From Candidatus Cloacimonadota bacterium (lineage in GTDB: Bacteria > Cloacimonadota > Cloacimonadia > Cloacimonadales > TCS61), in contig JASUTE010000002.1 of assembly GCA_030445745.1 (NCBI GenBank), positions 62,001 to 126,000 of the forward strand: a DNA stretch of 64,000 nucleotides, given 5' to 3'. The stretch's first letter is position 1; each line of letters opens with the position of its first letter. The notes beneath the pieces were generated by a model that saw only the letters and a list, made by a program, of their open reading frames with translations, did no database searches and was not told where the DNA came from. This document shows positions 8,336 to 16,959 of the stretch, piece by piece. A program made the translations under genes and the position numbers.

Positions 8336-9526
8336 ATGTTCGAGAAAGAGATGAAAATTATAGAAAAAGGTACAGAAGAGATAATAAGCAAAGAATTGAT
8401 GTTAACTAAGCTGCAAAAAGCAGAAGATGAAAACAGACCGCTCCGCATAAAATATGGCATCGATCCTACTGGCTACGAAGTTCATCTAGGGCATTTGGTT
8501 CCAATTAGAAAAATGCGTGAATTTCAGGATCTGGGTCATACTGGGGTTATTATAATTGGCGATTTTACTGCGCAAATTGGCGATCCTACCGGGCGCGATG
8601 AATCCAGACCACCACTCACTGCGCAACAGGTAAAGAAAAATGCTGAAAAATATATGGAACAACTTTATACTGTGCTAGATAAAGATAAAACCGAAATTCG
8701 CTGGCAAAGCGAATGGTTCCAAAAAATGGGAATGGAAGATGTGTTGAAAATATTGGGAAAATTCACTTTAGCGCAGTTCATGGCACACGACACTTTCCGT
8801 AAAAGAGTCGAACAAGGTCTCTCTTTGGGTATGCACGAGCTTATGTACCCGCTTCTGCAGGCCTACGATTCGGTAGCTGTAAAAGCAGATGTTGAGCTTG
8901 GTGCCACCGAACAAAAATTTAATATTCTGGCAGGTAGAGATATGCAAAGATATTTTGGAATGTCGCAGCAAGTTGCCATACTTTCACCTATTCTTATGGG
9001 AACAGATGGCCAGAATAAAATGAGTAAATCCTTGAATAATTATATCGCTGTTTTCGATACTCCGAAAGAAAAATATGGCAAAACTATGAGTATTCCTGAT
9101 GAACTCATCATAAATTATTTTAAATATGCTACCATGATAGATCCGGAAGAATTGGAACAGATAGAAAAACAGCTTCAGGAAGGCAAAGTTAATCCTAAAG
9201 ATATTAAACAGCGCCTGGCTCGCGAAATTGTAGCTTTGTATCATGGTCAGGAAGCAGCCCAAAAAGCTGAAGAAGAATTTAACCTAATTTTCAAAAAGAA
9301 GGAAATTCCAGACGAAATTCCTGAATATAAAATTACCGAAAAACAACGAATAATAGATATTTTAGCTGCAGGTGGAATCTGTAAATCGGTAGGTGAAGCT
9401 AAGCGTATGATAAAGCAAAATGCTGTAAGCGTGGATGGCGAAAAAGTGAAAGACAAATTCGCCGAAATAGATAAAAAAGCTGTGATAAAAGTTGGCAAAA
9501 GAAGATTTATAAAAGTGGTGAAATAA
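8336..9526 (+). CDS. tyrS: Tyrosyl-tRNA synthetase
   Basis: Charges tRNA-Tyr. The 396-residue protein has an HIGH-type motif HLGH in IDPTGYEVHLGH (about residues 42-53), a KMSKS loop (KMSKSLNN, about residue 226), and an S4 RNA-binding domain in the last 60 residues (GICKSVGEAKRMIKQNAVSV). A true KMSKS rather than KFGKS places it with the TyrZ-like group. AGAGGA at 8324-8329 lies 6 nt before the ATG. The stop overlaps the next ATG (TAATG). Confidence 0.96.
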   Translation: MFEKEMKIIEKGTEEIISKELMLTKLQKAEDENRPLRIKYGIDPTGYEVHLGHLVPIRKMREFQDLGHTGVIIIGDFTAQIGDPTGRDESRPPLTAQQVKKNAEKYMEQLYTVLDKDKTEIRWQSEWFQKMGMEDVLKILGKFTLAQFMAHDTFRKRVEQGLSLGMHELMYPLLQAYDSVAVKADVELGATEQKFNILAGRDMQRYFGMSQQVAILSPILMGTDGQNKMSKSLNNYIAVFDTPKEKYGKTMSIPDELIINYFKYATMIDPEELEQIEKQLQEGKVNPKDIKQRLAREIVALYHGQEAAQKAEEEFNLIFKKKEIPDEIPEYKITEKQRIIDILAAGGICKSVGEAKRMIKQNAVSVDGEKVKDKFAEIDKKAVIKVGKRRFIKVVK

Positions 9527-10173
9527 TGAATTTTTTAACAGGACTCATAATTCAGCTACCAATTTTGTTTATTACCCTTACTGTGCACGAATACAGCCAT
9601 GGTTTGGTAGCTTATTGGCTGGGAGATGATACCGCCAAACGTGCTGGCCGGCTCACCCTGAATCCTATTTCGCATATCGACCCGGTGGGGCTCATTATGC
9701 TGTTTATAGTTCACATCGGTTGGGCGAAACCAGTACCGATCAATCCTTATAATTTCAGAGATCAAAAACGTGATATGGCGCTTTCAGCAGCGGCTGGTCC
9801 AATTTCCAATTTTATTATGGCTATTTTATTGGCTGTGTTGTTTCGCTTTTTTAACAATATGAATCCAACCTGGCAGTATAGCAGCAGTATAGGTTCTATT
9901 CTTATGTTTATGCTGTTTTATGCCGTTATGATAAACCTGGCTTTGGGTTTATTCAATCTTATTCCGGTGCCACCACTGGACGGTTCCAAGATAATTGGGG
10001 GTTTTATGAGCGATGAACTTTATTATAAATACACTGCTCAAGAGCGAAGAGGCGCTCAGATCCTTATCATTATTTTTGTGGTTTCCTTTATTTTTAAACT
10101 CGATATTATCGGTTCTGTCATCATTCCACCTTTAAACTTCTTTCTGAAGTTGTTAACTGGAATGAGCATATAA
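9526..10173 (+). CDS. Site-2-protease family (M50) membrane metalloprotease
   Basis: Intramembrane zinc peptidase-like protein of 215 residues. The HEYSH motif in TVHEYSHGLVAYWLGD (about residues 20-35) supplies HExxH. The second metal motif is NLIPVPPLDGSKI (about 145-157). Five or so hydrophobic segments are present. It resembles the small Rv/YwhC-type M50 proteins without a PDZ domain. It is translationally coupled to tyrS through TAATG. The substrate is unknown. Confidence 0.85.
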   Translation: MNFLTGLIIQLPILFITLTVHEYSHGLVAYWLGDDTAKRAGRLTLNPISHIDPVGLIMLFIVHIGWAKPVPINPYNFRDQKRDMALSAAAGPISNFIMAILLAVLFRFFNNMNPTWQYSSSIGSILMFMLFYAVMINLALGLFNLIPVPPLDGSKIIGGFMSDELYYKYTAQERRGAQILIIIFVVSFIFKLDIIGSVIIPPLNFFLKLLTGMSI

Positions 10174-10205
10174 ATAAAAAAAATATATAAAAATAGGAGT
10201 AAGTT

Positions 10206-11630
10206 ATGACTTTAGAAGAGATCAAAAGAGTTATTCAGGAAGAGCAGATAACAAGTGTAGACTTGAAATACTGCGATTTAATGTGTAACTGGTATCACAT
10301 CACTTTTCCTGCTCGCCGGTTGGAATATGTTCTAAAAAAAGGTATTCCTTTCGATGGCTCTAGTATTCCCGGGCTAAAAGCGGTGGAAGCTGGCGATATG
10401 GTGCTGCTGCCCGATATTAGCACTGCTATTATCGATCCTTTCAAAGAAAATAAGCAAATTAGAATGTTGTGTTACATTTGCGATGCCGACACTCGTATAG
10501 GTGTGAAAAAAGACCCGCGCAGTGTGGCCCAAAGAGCTAGAACATATATGGAAAAAACCGGAATTGCCGATGAATCTTATTGGATACCGGAATTTGAATT
10601 CTACCTTTTCAATGAAGCCGAGATCCATAACGGAAAATTCTCTGCTGGCTACAAGTTTACCTCTTCCGAAAATAAGGAAGACCTGCCCTTTGGCTACAAA
10701 GATATCGATGGTACTGCTGTGGCAAATAGGAAGGGTTATCATATCGATGTTCCCTTCGATAAACATGCTCATGTGCGCGAAGATATGGTAAAAATGATCG
10801 AAGATATCGGTTGTAAAGTTCGTTATCATCACCATGAAGTTGGTCTTTCTTCGCAACAGGAAATAGAAACTGAATTAACAGAATTTTCCGACATAAAAGA
10901 TAAAATGATGTACATTAAAGATATTGTGCATAACCTAGCCTTGGAATATGGCCTTACCGCTACTTTTATGCCGAAACCACTTTACGACGAAGCCGGCAAC
11001 GGCATGCACTTTCATATTCAATTGCGCAAAAATGGCAAAAATGTTTTTTATGAAGAGGGAAAATATGCCGATTTAAGCGATAAAGCGCTTTATTTTATCG
11101 GCGGTATCCTAAAACACGGACGTTCACTAACTGCTTTCACTAATCCTAGCACCAACTCCTTCAAGCGTCTGCTTCCCGGTTTTGAAGCGCCAGTGAAACT
11201 CTTCTTTGGCCTAGCTAACCGCAGTGCAGCAATCCGAATTCCCAAATATGCCACAAGCGAAGAAAGTAAGCGTATCGAATTCCGAACCGGAGATGCAACC
11301 TGTAACTACTACCTGGCGATGAGCGCTCTTTTGATGGCAGGCTTAGATGGAATTAGAAACAAAATAATGCCAACCCCGGAAAATGGCTATGGTCCATTCG
11401 ACGACAATGTTTTTGCCTGGTCGGAAGAGGAACAGAAGAAGTTGAATTCTATTCCTACCAGTTTGGAAGAAGCTCTGCAAGCTCTTCAGGAAGACCATGA
11501 ATACCTGCTACAGGGCGAAGTTTTTAACGAAGAACTTATTCAAAGTTTCATTAAAGAAAAGATGAAAGAAGTTATTGCAGTTAACAATCGTCCTCATCCT
11601 TTCGAAATGAACCTTTACTATGCACTATAG
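10206..11630 (+). CDS. glnA: Glutamine synthetase, type I
   Basis: ATP-dependent synthesis of glutamine from glutamate and ammonia. The 474-residue protein carries DGSSIPG near residue 50, the metal-binding NGMHFHIQ, and the ATP-site block KRLLPGFEAPVK followed by NRSAAIRIP. The region where adenylylated GSI-beta enzymes have the NLYDLPP tyrosine reads GPFDDNVFAWSEEE. The modifiable tyrosine is therefore absent, consistent with the GSI-alpha type. A clear AGGAG lies 6-7 nt before the ATG. No glnB is nearby. Confidence 0.95.
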   Translation: MTLEEIKRVIQEEQITSVDLKYCDLMCNWYHITFPARRLEYVLKKGIPFDGSSIPGLKAVEAGDMVLLPDISTAIIDPFKENKQIRMLCYICDADTRIGVKKDPRSVAQRARTYMEKTGIADESYWIPEFEFYLFNEAEIHNGKFSAGYKFTSSENKEDLPFGYKDIDGTAVANRKGYHIDVPFDKHAHVREDMVKMIEDIGCKVRYHHHEVGLSSQQEIETELTEFSDIKDKMMYIKDIVHNLALEYGLTATFMPKPLYDEAGNGMHFHIQLRKNGKNVFYEEGKYADLSDKALYFIGGILKHGRSLTAFTNPSTNSFKRLLPGFEAPVKLFFGLANRSAAIRIPKYATSEESKRIEFRTGDATCNYYLAMSALLMAGLDGIRNKIMPTPENGYGPFDDNVFAWSEEEQKKLNSIPTSLEEALQALQEDHEYLLQGEVFNEELIQSFIKEKMKEVIAVNNRPHPFEMNLYYAL

Positions 11631-11673
11631 ATAGAGCTGCAGTCTGCAACTAAGCGAGCTGTATTTTTTTTGT

Positions 11674-12708
11674 ATGAGTGAAAAAAAGATAAATTTTGCT
11701 ATCGATGTGGGTGGAACCCACAGTCGGGTTGCCGCTCAGCTTTTTGCTGGCGATAGGTTGGAACGAACCTTTCCTGTGGTTAAAAGAGCTATTTGCAGCA
11801 AAGGCGAATTACGCGATCTGGTTTTAACGCAGCTGCAAAAATATTCCTACCCTATTGGTTATGTGGTAGTTGGTTTTGCCGGCGCTGTGCTGAACCACAA
11901 AAAAGTGGATATTACCAACTGGATCTGCTCGCCTACTATTTCCAAACAAGATCTAGCCAACTGGGGCTTGCCGGAAGATAGAATTTTGTTCGTGAACGAT
12001 ATGGAGCTAGCCTCGTTTGGAATTTTGGCATTGCAACAAGCTGGTGAATTGAATTTAAAAGATACTGCAGCTTTGTACACTCCTGCCCAAAAAGCAGAAA
12101 ATTACTTCCAGAATATGCTGATAATTGCTCCTGGAACTGGTTTGGGAACAGCTTCGGTGGTGTATACCGAAAAAAAGATGGAAGTTATTCCTTCCGAAAT
12201 ACAACATATGCAGGTGCCAGCGCTGGATTTGCAGCATCAGAGCATTATAGAAATTATGTTGGAAAGGGAACCAACAAAAAAATATATTAGCTTCGAAGAT
12301 ATGGTGTGCGGCAGGGGGTTACAAAATATTTACAGTGCTATTTGCGAATTGGAAGATAAACCAGTTTCGTTGAGTGCTGCTGCTGTTGCTCGTAAAGCTA
12401 TCTATGAAGAAGATGAAAAAGCTAAAACAGCCTTGAACTACTTCTACCGTTGTGCCGGCAGAGTAGCACAAGCTTTGGCACTGTGTATGCAGCCCTACCG
12501 CGGTATTTTTCTCTGCGGAGATACCACCATTGCCAATCGAGAGTTTATTCCTAACAGCGATTTTGTGAAGGAACTGCACAACTGCCCCGTGCGCCATAAA
12601 CTGTTGAACCAATTCCCTGTTTATATGGTCACAGATCCGCAAATAAACATCAAAGGCGGCTGGTGGGCTGCCAAAAATTTAAATGCACTACGAGAGTATA
12701 AAAGATAA
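11674..12708 (+). CDS. glk: Glucokinase
   Basis: ATP-dependent phosphorylation of glucose, by family. The 344-residue protein has the phosphate-binding DVGGTHSRVA (about residues 11-20), the sugar-site segment FVNDMELASFG (about 108-118) and the LIIAPGTGLGTA loop (about 150-160), in the order of the bacterial Glk family (PF02685). It overlaps the following methyltransferase by 26 nt. No good Shine-Dalgarno is visible; the ATG at 11674 lies after a T-rich stretch. Exact sugar specificity is not provable from the sequence. Confidence 0.85.
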   Translation: MSEKKINFAIDVGGTHSRVAAQLFAGDRLERTFPVVKRAICSKGELRDLVLTQLQKYSYPIGYVVVGFAGAVLNHKKVDITNWICSPTISKQDLANWGLPEDRILFVNDMELASFGILALQQAGELNLKDTAALYTPAQKAENYFQNMLIIAPGTGLGTASVVYTEKKMEVIPSEIQHMQVPALDLQHQSIIEIMLEREPTKKYISFEDMVCGRGLQNIYSAICELEDKPVSLSAAAVARKAIYEEDEKAKTALNYFYRCAGRVAQALALCMQPYRGIFLCGDTTIANREFIPNSDFVKELHNCPVRHKLLNQFPVYMVTDPQINIKGGWWAAKNLNALREYKR

Positions 12709-13462
12709 ATTTGCCAGAGCTATTACAGGTTCTGCATTTTTAAGAAAAATGTTCTATCTGGCTCTGGATATGCTTTTTCTGCGCCAATGGTACATAAAAA
12801 AAGAGATCAAGCGCAATTTTTCCCCAAAAAACAAATTGAAATTTTATGATGCCGGAGCAGGGTTTGGTCAATATTCCTGGTTTGTGCTGCAAAATTGGCC
12901 AGAAGCGCAGGTGCACGCAGTGGACTTAAAAGCGGATTACATGGATTCTTTTGTAAAATTCGCCCAGCAGTACTTTCCAGATAAAATAAGCGCTAGGCAG
13001 GCCGATTTAACCGCTTACGTACCAGATCAACAATACGACCTGATAGTAGCCAGCGATATTTTGGAACATATTGCCGATGACCGGCAGGTTTTAGCTAATT
13101 TTAGGAAGGCACTGAAACCAGGTGGGAAGCTAATAATTTCTACACCCAGCAATTTTGATGAATCTGCTGAGTTCGTAGCCGAACATGTACGTCCGGGCTA
13201 TAGCAAAGCCGAACTTACGGAAAAATTGCAAACAGCCGGGTTTAAAGTGAATAAGTTTACCTTTTCCTATGGTTTTTGGGGGCATTTGTACTGGCTTTTA
13301 TGCCTAAAATTTCCGCTTTCACTGGTGCAAAAGTTCAAACCTTTCCTGGTGCTGTTGCCAATTTACTATTTACCTGTTTATCCACTAGGTGCATTGTTCA
13401 TGTTGTTGGATATGCTTAAAGATAACAAGCAGGGCACTGGCATTATTGTGGTGGCAGAGTAA
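12683..13462 (+). CDS. Class I SAM-dependent methyltransferase
   Basis: The 259-residue protein has a Rossmann-type methyltransferase core. Motif I is FYDAGAGFGQYSW (about residues 54-66), an acidic VDLK end marks motif II, and motifs IV/V are YDLIVASDILEHI and LKPGGKLIISTPS. The C-terminal 60 residues include a hydrophobic stretch (FLVLLPIYYLPVYPLGALFMLLDML) suggesting membrane association. It is coupled to the glucokinase gene by a 26-nt overlap. Substrate unknown; UbiG/UbiE-like small-molecule or lipid substrates are possible. Confidence 0.8.
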   Translation: MHYESIKDKFARAITGSAFLRKMFYLALDMLFLRQWYIKKEIKRNFSPKNKLKFYDAGAGFGQYSWFVLQNWPEAQVHAVDLKADYMDSFVKFAQQYFPDKISARQADLTAYVPDQQYDLIVASDILEHIADDRQVLANFRKALKPGGKLIISTPSNFDESAEFVAEHVRPGYSKAELTEKLQTAGFKVNKFTFSYGFWGHLYWLLCLKFPLSLVQKFKPFLVLLPIYYLPVYPLGALFMLLDMLKDNKQGTGIIVVAE

Positions 13463-13474
13463 GGTTAATTCTAA

Positions 13475-13885
13475 CAGACTTGCTTCGCAAAGTAATGTGA
13501 AGCGAGAATGACATAATCTGTTTCTATAGCTTACAAAAACATTGTCATTACGAGTTGTTCTTCTTGCAAAAACTTTTTCGAAGTAATCTATTTTTTAACA
13601 TCAGGTTTAGTTACAGATTTATGCGCCGTAAGCAGATTGCTTCACCCATAAAGGGTTCGCAATGACGGTTTTTTTTGTCATTTCGACTGGAAGTAGCGAA
13701 GCTACTGGAATGGAGAAATCTCTCTTTCTCTTAAAACTCTTATGAGATCTCTCGACTTCACTTCGTTCCGCTCGAGGTGACAATTTAGTTCTCAAGAAAC
13801 CCCTCTGCTCTGCTACGCAGAGCTCGCAGAGCTTCTCCCCTTAAAAAGGGGAGCAAAAAATGCTGTCATTCTGCCTGTCTAGCTG
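13475..13885. repeat. Dispersed intergenic repeat, copy A
   Basis: A block of about 410 nt, nearly identical to 20576-21027. Shared modules in order are: CAGACTTGCTT(C/T)GCAAAG, the TGTCATTACGAGTTGTTCTT module, TTGCTTCACCCATAAAGGG with TCGCAATGACGG, TCATTTCGACTGGAAGTAGC, a CTCGACTTCACTTCGTTCCG palindrome, and CCCCTTAAAA-type ends. Copy B carries about 40 extra bases near its right end. It looks like a composite of short palindromic non-coding modules rather than a transposon with a gene; no open frame is shared. Confidence 0.85.
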
Positions 13886-14308
13886 TTTTATCTCACCGTA
13901 GGCTTGGCTGAGGCGGAATGGGCTTGCAGCAAGGGGAAACTACAAATTGACCAGCCGTTTTAGCCGCCGTAGCTTCCATTCTCCGTAGCAGGATTACTTC
14001 GAAGGATAAATTGGCAAGTTAGAACAATCTAAATAATATACAATTCTGGAATGTTAACTTAATTCTGTCCGTAAGGAGAGCTAATGCTAATTGAAATAAA
14101 GATTTACGATGGAATGATCTTCTATCAAGAGCAGAACAAAAGTAAATCTGGTTTGTTTGCGTCAATTTAAAAACCAAAAAAATAATTATTTTTATATTAC
14201 CAAGAAATTAAATTTTTTTATTGACTAGAAACAGTTTTATTTGCAAAATATCTAAGTTAATATAAAGTGGTTTGAAAGATAGGTTATATCTTAACAGGGA
14301 GGGAAACT
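13886..14308. other. Gene-free stretch between repeat copy A and a secreted-protein gene
   Basis: The first part (to about 14020) continues the patchwork of palindromic, higher-GC fragments seen in the repeat. The rest is AT-rich with no plausible gene. TTGACT at 14221-14226 could be a -35 for the gene at 14309, but the following AT-rich sequence offers no well-spaced -10. A strong AGGGAGGGAAA lies just before the ATG at 14309. I see nothing else here. Confidence 0.5.
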
Positions 14309-15358
14309 ATGAAAAAAATTATTATCATCTTATTAATTTTAAGTGCTACTATCTTAGTTGCAAATCCAATTCAACCATATGTGGATATAAAGGAACTACG
14401 TTTTACAGATTCCGGTTGGGAAATGGAATTATTTAGTGAATATATAGGAGAGGAAACTACTACTTTGGACAGCTGTTTTATTGTTTGCAATGCAGGCAGC
14501 TCTTATGTTCAGTCCGGCATCGAGTATGAAATTGGCACTTTACTGGTAATAACTCAGGATGATCTATTAACGCCACTTACCATCGATCCTGCCGGAGATG
14601 AAGTTAATTTATTTTTTTTAGAGAGTTATTCAAACCTAAATTTTGGAAGTTTGGAAGATATGACGATGGCACCGACTGCAGGACAATCTCTGCAATCAGT
14701 TTGGGTATCTGAGTATCCAGGACCTTTTGGTTATCGTGTTTTTGCCAGAGATAATACACCTTCCATAGGAGAGTGGGACGATGATACTGGCTATAGCGGC
14801 ACATTCTGCGGACATGTTTATGATGCTAATATGAATCCAGTTGAAAATGTAGAGTTCGAGCTAACCCCAGATCATTATAATTTCCCAGATGTGGTAACGG
14901 ATGAAGATGGTTATTTCGAGGCTGAACTATATTCTTTTAATTATAATTGCTACGTACATTTGGCTGCTCTAGCGTCAATGGATACTCTTATCTCGGTTGC
15001 ACCTGGTGAGGAAAATTATTATGAATTTGTATTTGAGGATTATGTTTATACAGATGAAGATGAAATTCCCCAGCCAGCTTCAAAATATCATCTTTCCAAC
15101 TATCCCAATCCCTTTAACCCTACCACCGAAATTAGCTTTGTAGCTACAGCTAAGCAAGAAGATGCTAAAATAGTGATCTGTAATTCTCGCGGCCAAAAAA
15201 TTAGAGAGCTGCAAATTTTTGTTAATAAAGGGGAAAACTCGGTGGTTTGGAATGGAAACGATGACTCTGGTAAATCGGCTCCATCTGGTGTTTATCTTTA
15301 TAAACTTGTTTCCCCAAATAAGGAACTAGCCACCAACAAAATGCTGCTGCTAAAATAG
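14309..15358 (+). CDS. Secreted protein with carboxypeptidase-regulatory-like domain and YPNPFN C-terminal sorting-type domain
   Basis: The 349-residue protein has a signal peptide (MKKIIIILLILSATILVANP) and an unrecognised N-terminal region with a cysteine pair. A carboxypeptidase-regulatory-like beta-sandwich follows (GTFCGHVYDANMNPVENVEF to DEDGYFEAEL, about residues 168-215). The C-terminal domain starts at NYPNPFNPTTEISF and ends SGVYLYKLVSPNKELATNKMLLLK (FlgD-like/type IX-like). That C-terminal domain is typical of exported proteins of FCB bacteria and is thought to be a secretion or attachment signal. It is followed without a gap by the next gene (TAG then ATG). Confidence 0.78.
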   Translation: MKKIIIILLILSATILVANPIQPYVDIKELRFTDSGWEMELFSEYIGEETTTLDSCFIVCNAGSSYVQSGIEYEIGTLLVITQDDLLTPLTIDPAGDEVNLFFLESYSNLNFGSLEDMTMAPTAGQSLQSVWVSEYPGPFGYRVFARDNTPSIGEWDDDTGYSGTFCGHVYDANMNPVENVEFELTPDHYNFPDVVTDEDGYFEAELYSFNYNCYVHLAALASMDTLISVAPGEENYYEFVFEDYVYTDEDEIPQPASKYHLSNYPNPFNPTTEISFVATAKQEDAKIVICNSRGQKIRELQIFVNKGENSVVWNGNDDSGKSAPSGVYLYKLVSPNKELATNKMLLLK

Positions 15359-15925
15359 ATGCTAAAAGTAATTCTGCTTCTGCTTATTTCGTTCAGCCCT
15401 ATTTATGCTGATGGCCTGCAATTCTTTCGGGAAGATATTACCTTTGAAATTAAGGATAATTTCTTTATTGTAGACGGCTACTACTATTTCAAAAATAACA
15501 GTAATAACATTATCAAGGAACGTCTTTTCTATCCTTTTCCCCAAAAGGAAATTTATGGGGAAGTTGACCTGGTTTTTGCCGATGACTACAAGCATGAACA
15601 GCGTAACACCAAGCTACATATCCGGGGAAATGGTGCTTCCTTTATGGTAGAGGTGCAGCCGGATTCTATTAGCATTATGCATGTGGGCTACCGGCAAAAG
15701 ATCATTTCGAATCAGGCAGAATATATTCTGGAAACTACCCAAAATTGGAAACAGTCTTTTCAGCAGGTTAATTATAGTTTGATCTTTCCCAAGAGTTACG
15801 CTTTAGATTCACTTTCTTATACACCAGATAGCTTGCAGACACAGGAAGAGAAATATATTTTCTACTGGCATAAACAGGATTTTATGCCGCAGAGGAATTT
15901 TATAGTTAAATTTGGTAAGGAATAG
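15359..15925 (+). CDS. Exported protein of unknown function
   Basis: Not recognised. It has 188 residues with a signal peptide (MLKVILLLLISFSPIYA). The rest is predicted mostly beta (FEIKDNFFIVDGYYYFKNN, LHIRGNGASFMVEV). The pattern of a folded domain carrying FKNNSN and FYPFP resembles periplasmic Ig-like domains of uncharacterised proteins, without a firm family. Its ATG follows the stop of the secreted YPNPFN protein directly, so the two are co-translated and probably function together. Confidence 0.65.
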   Translation: MLKVILLLLISFSPIYADGLQFFREDITFEIKDNFFIVDGYYYFKNNSNNIIKERLFYPFPQKEIYGEVDLVFADDYKHEQRNTKLHIRGNGASFMVEVQPDSISIMHVGYRQKIISNQAEYILETTQNWKQSFQQVNYSLIFPKSYALDSLSYTPDSLQTQEEKYIFYWHKQDFMPQRNFIVKFGKE

Positions 15926-16260
15926 GAGTTTTATTGGAAAAGAACACGTCATTACGAGTTGTTCTTCTTGGATTAACCTTCGTGTTTAGCAAGTATAATT
16001 TCCCTCATTTCACATGGGAGTAATCTATTTTTTAACTTTGGGTTGGCTTTTAATGAAAAAAATAACTAGTTCATTAACTACTTTTGAACTTACAGATTAT
16101 TTAGTAATTTTTTGGCAAGATAATTTTTTTTAATTGACACCTCTTTTCCAATTAATTATGTATCCAATATGAATTTAAACAGAATTAATGAAAAGAATTT
16201 AGGATATTATGAGGTTTGAATGTAAGGATATTATCACGCCTGTTGGCGGGATATTTTTAA
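15926..16260. other. Gene-free stretch with a partial copy of the dispersed repeat
   Basis: Positions 15947-16040 repeat the CATTACGAGTTGTTCTTCTT and GTAATCTATTTTTTAAC modules of copy A with different sequence between them. The remainder is AT-rich. A TTGACA at 16134-16139 is followed at about 17 nt by TTATGT, a weak promoter candidate for the cassette gene at 16289. A small GCCTGTTGGC hairpin lies at 16238-16247. No gene is seen. Confidence 0.55.
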
Positions 16261-16288
16261 GTTGGGCTAATACAAGGAGCAATCAGGA

Positions 16289-16825
16289 ATGAAGAATTGG
16301 AAACCCATCAAGCTTGAAGAACTTTCTGGTGATACACAGAAAGTATACGACGTTCTCAACACTGAGTCGGATCTGGCATGTGTGCTTATAGGGACAAGTT
16401 ATCTTTCCGAATTGCTTGCGAATATGATCCAGGAAAGTTTCATAAAAAGCAACATATCTGGAAAACTTCTGGACCCTCGAGGTGGTTCGATTGGCCAATT
16501 CTCTACCAGGGCGGATCTTGCATACTGCTTAGGTCTTATCAAAAAAAGTATCTATCAAGATCTAAGCAAAATTGCTGTTATAAGAAACATGTTTGCACAC
16601 AAACATGTTTCATTGGATTTCAATGATAATAATGTCAGAGACCGTTGCGGCGAATTGGAGGCGTGGCGTATTATGCAAGATAAAGATGCTGAAGAGATAG
16701 AAGAACCTTCACTTAAACAAATACACGATTTGACTCGGAATCAGTTCAATCTATCCGTAATCCTTATTGGTACACGGATTCATTTAGGTGTGTTAAGTAA
16801 AATTAACAGCCAAAATAAGAAATAA
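16289..16825 (+). CDS. MltR/DUF4145-like cassette-encoded protein
   Basis: The 178-residue, mostly helical protein contains IGQFSTRADLAYCLGLI (about residues 70-86) and IAVIRNMFAHKHVSLDF (about 96-112). The RNxFAH motif and the preceding G-x-F-S-x-(R/K) block are characteristic of the MltR (mannitol operon repressor-like) and DUF4145 group. Members of this group are frequently found in integron cassettes. The function of such proteins is unclear; some act as regulators or toxin-antitoxin-like proteins. AAGGAG at 16274-16279 precedes the ATG. Its neighbours are unrelated repeats, consistent with mobility. Confidence 0.7.
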   Translation: MKNWKPIKLEELSGDTQKVYDVLNTESDLACVLIGTSYLSELLANMIQESFIKSNISGKLLDPRGGSIGQFSTRADLAYCLGLIKKSIYQDLSKIAVIRNMFAHKHVSLDFNDNNVRDRCGELEAWRIMQDKDAEEIEEPSLKQIHDLTRNQFNLSVILIGTRIHLGVLSKINSQNKK

Positions 16826-16828
16826 AAA

Positions 16829-16959
16829 GCCCAACAATGGCCTTGCACACCGAGCGGCCTTACGGCGCAGTTTTTTGAACTATAATTTTTATTGGGCTTT
16901 CTCTTTTTTTCGGCGGTTTTCGTTGCTCGCTGCCCGTCGGGTGACGGCCAGCGTTATTT
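16829..16959 (+). other. attC recombination site (131 nt)
   Basis: R'' GCCCAAC (16829-16835) is followed by L'' AATGGCC (16836-16842). L' GGCCAGC (16946-16952) is followed by R' GTTATTT (from 16953). AAC pairs with GTT, then two unpaired bases, then TGGCC pairs with GGCCA, which is the standard attC bottom-strand fold. Inside, CGAGC (16851-16855) pairs with GCTCG (16925-16929). The length falls within the attC range. The GCCCAA/TTGGGC pair followed by a T-rich tract (16829-16910) might also help terminate transcription. Confidence 0.68.

Larger units (their letters stand above)
16261..16959 (+). mobile_element. Integron-type gene cassette (no integrase in window)
   Basis: The single gene is bounded by GTTGGGC (16261-16267), a perfect GTTRRRY core, and by GCCCAAC (16829-16835), a perfect RYYYAAC core complementary to it. 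The second core starts 4 nt after the stop codon. The start codon lies 22 nt after the first core. This compact layout of core, Shine-Dalgarno, gene and attC is that of an integron cassette. The right end, GTTATTT at 16953-16959, does not match GTTRRRY. This would be expected if the cassette had inserted at a secondary GTT site in the host DNA rather than into an array. Confidence 0.7.

Noticed and set aside
16134-16162. TTGACA followed by TTATGT before the cassette
   Set aside because: The -10 matches poorly and could be chance in AT-rich DNA; mentioned within the gap entry but not called as a promoter.
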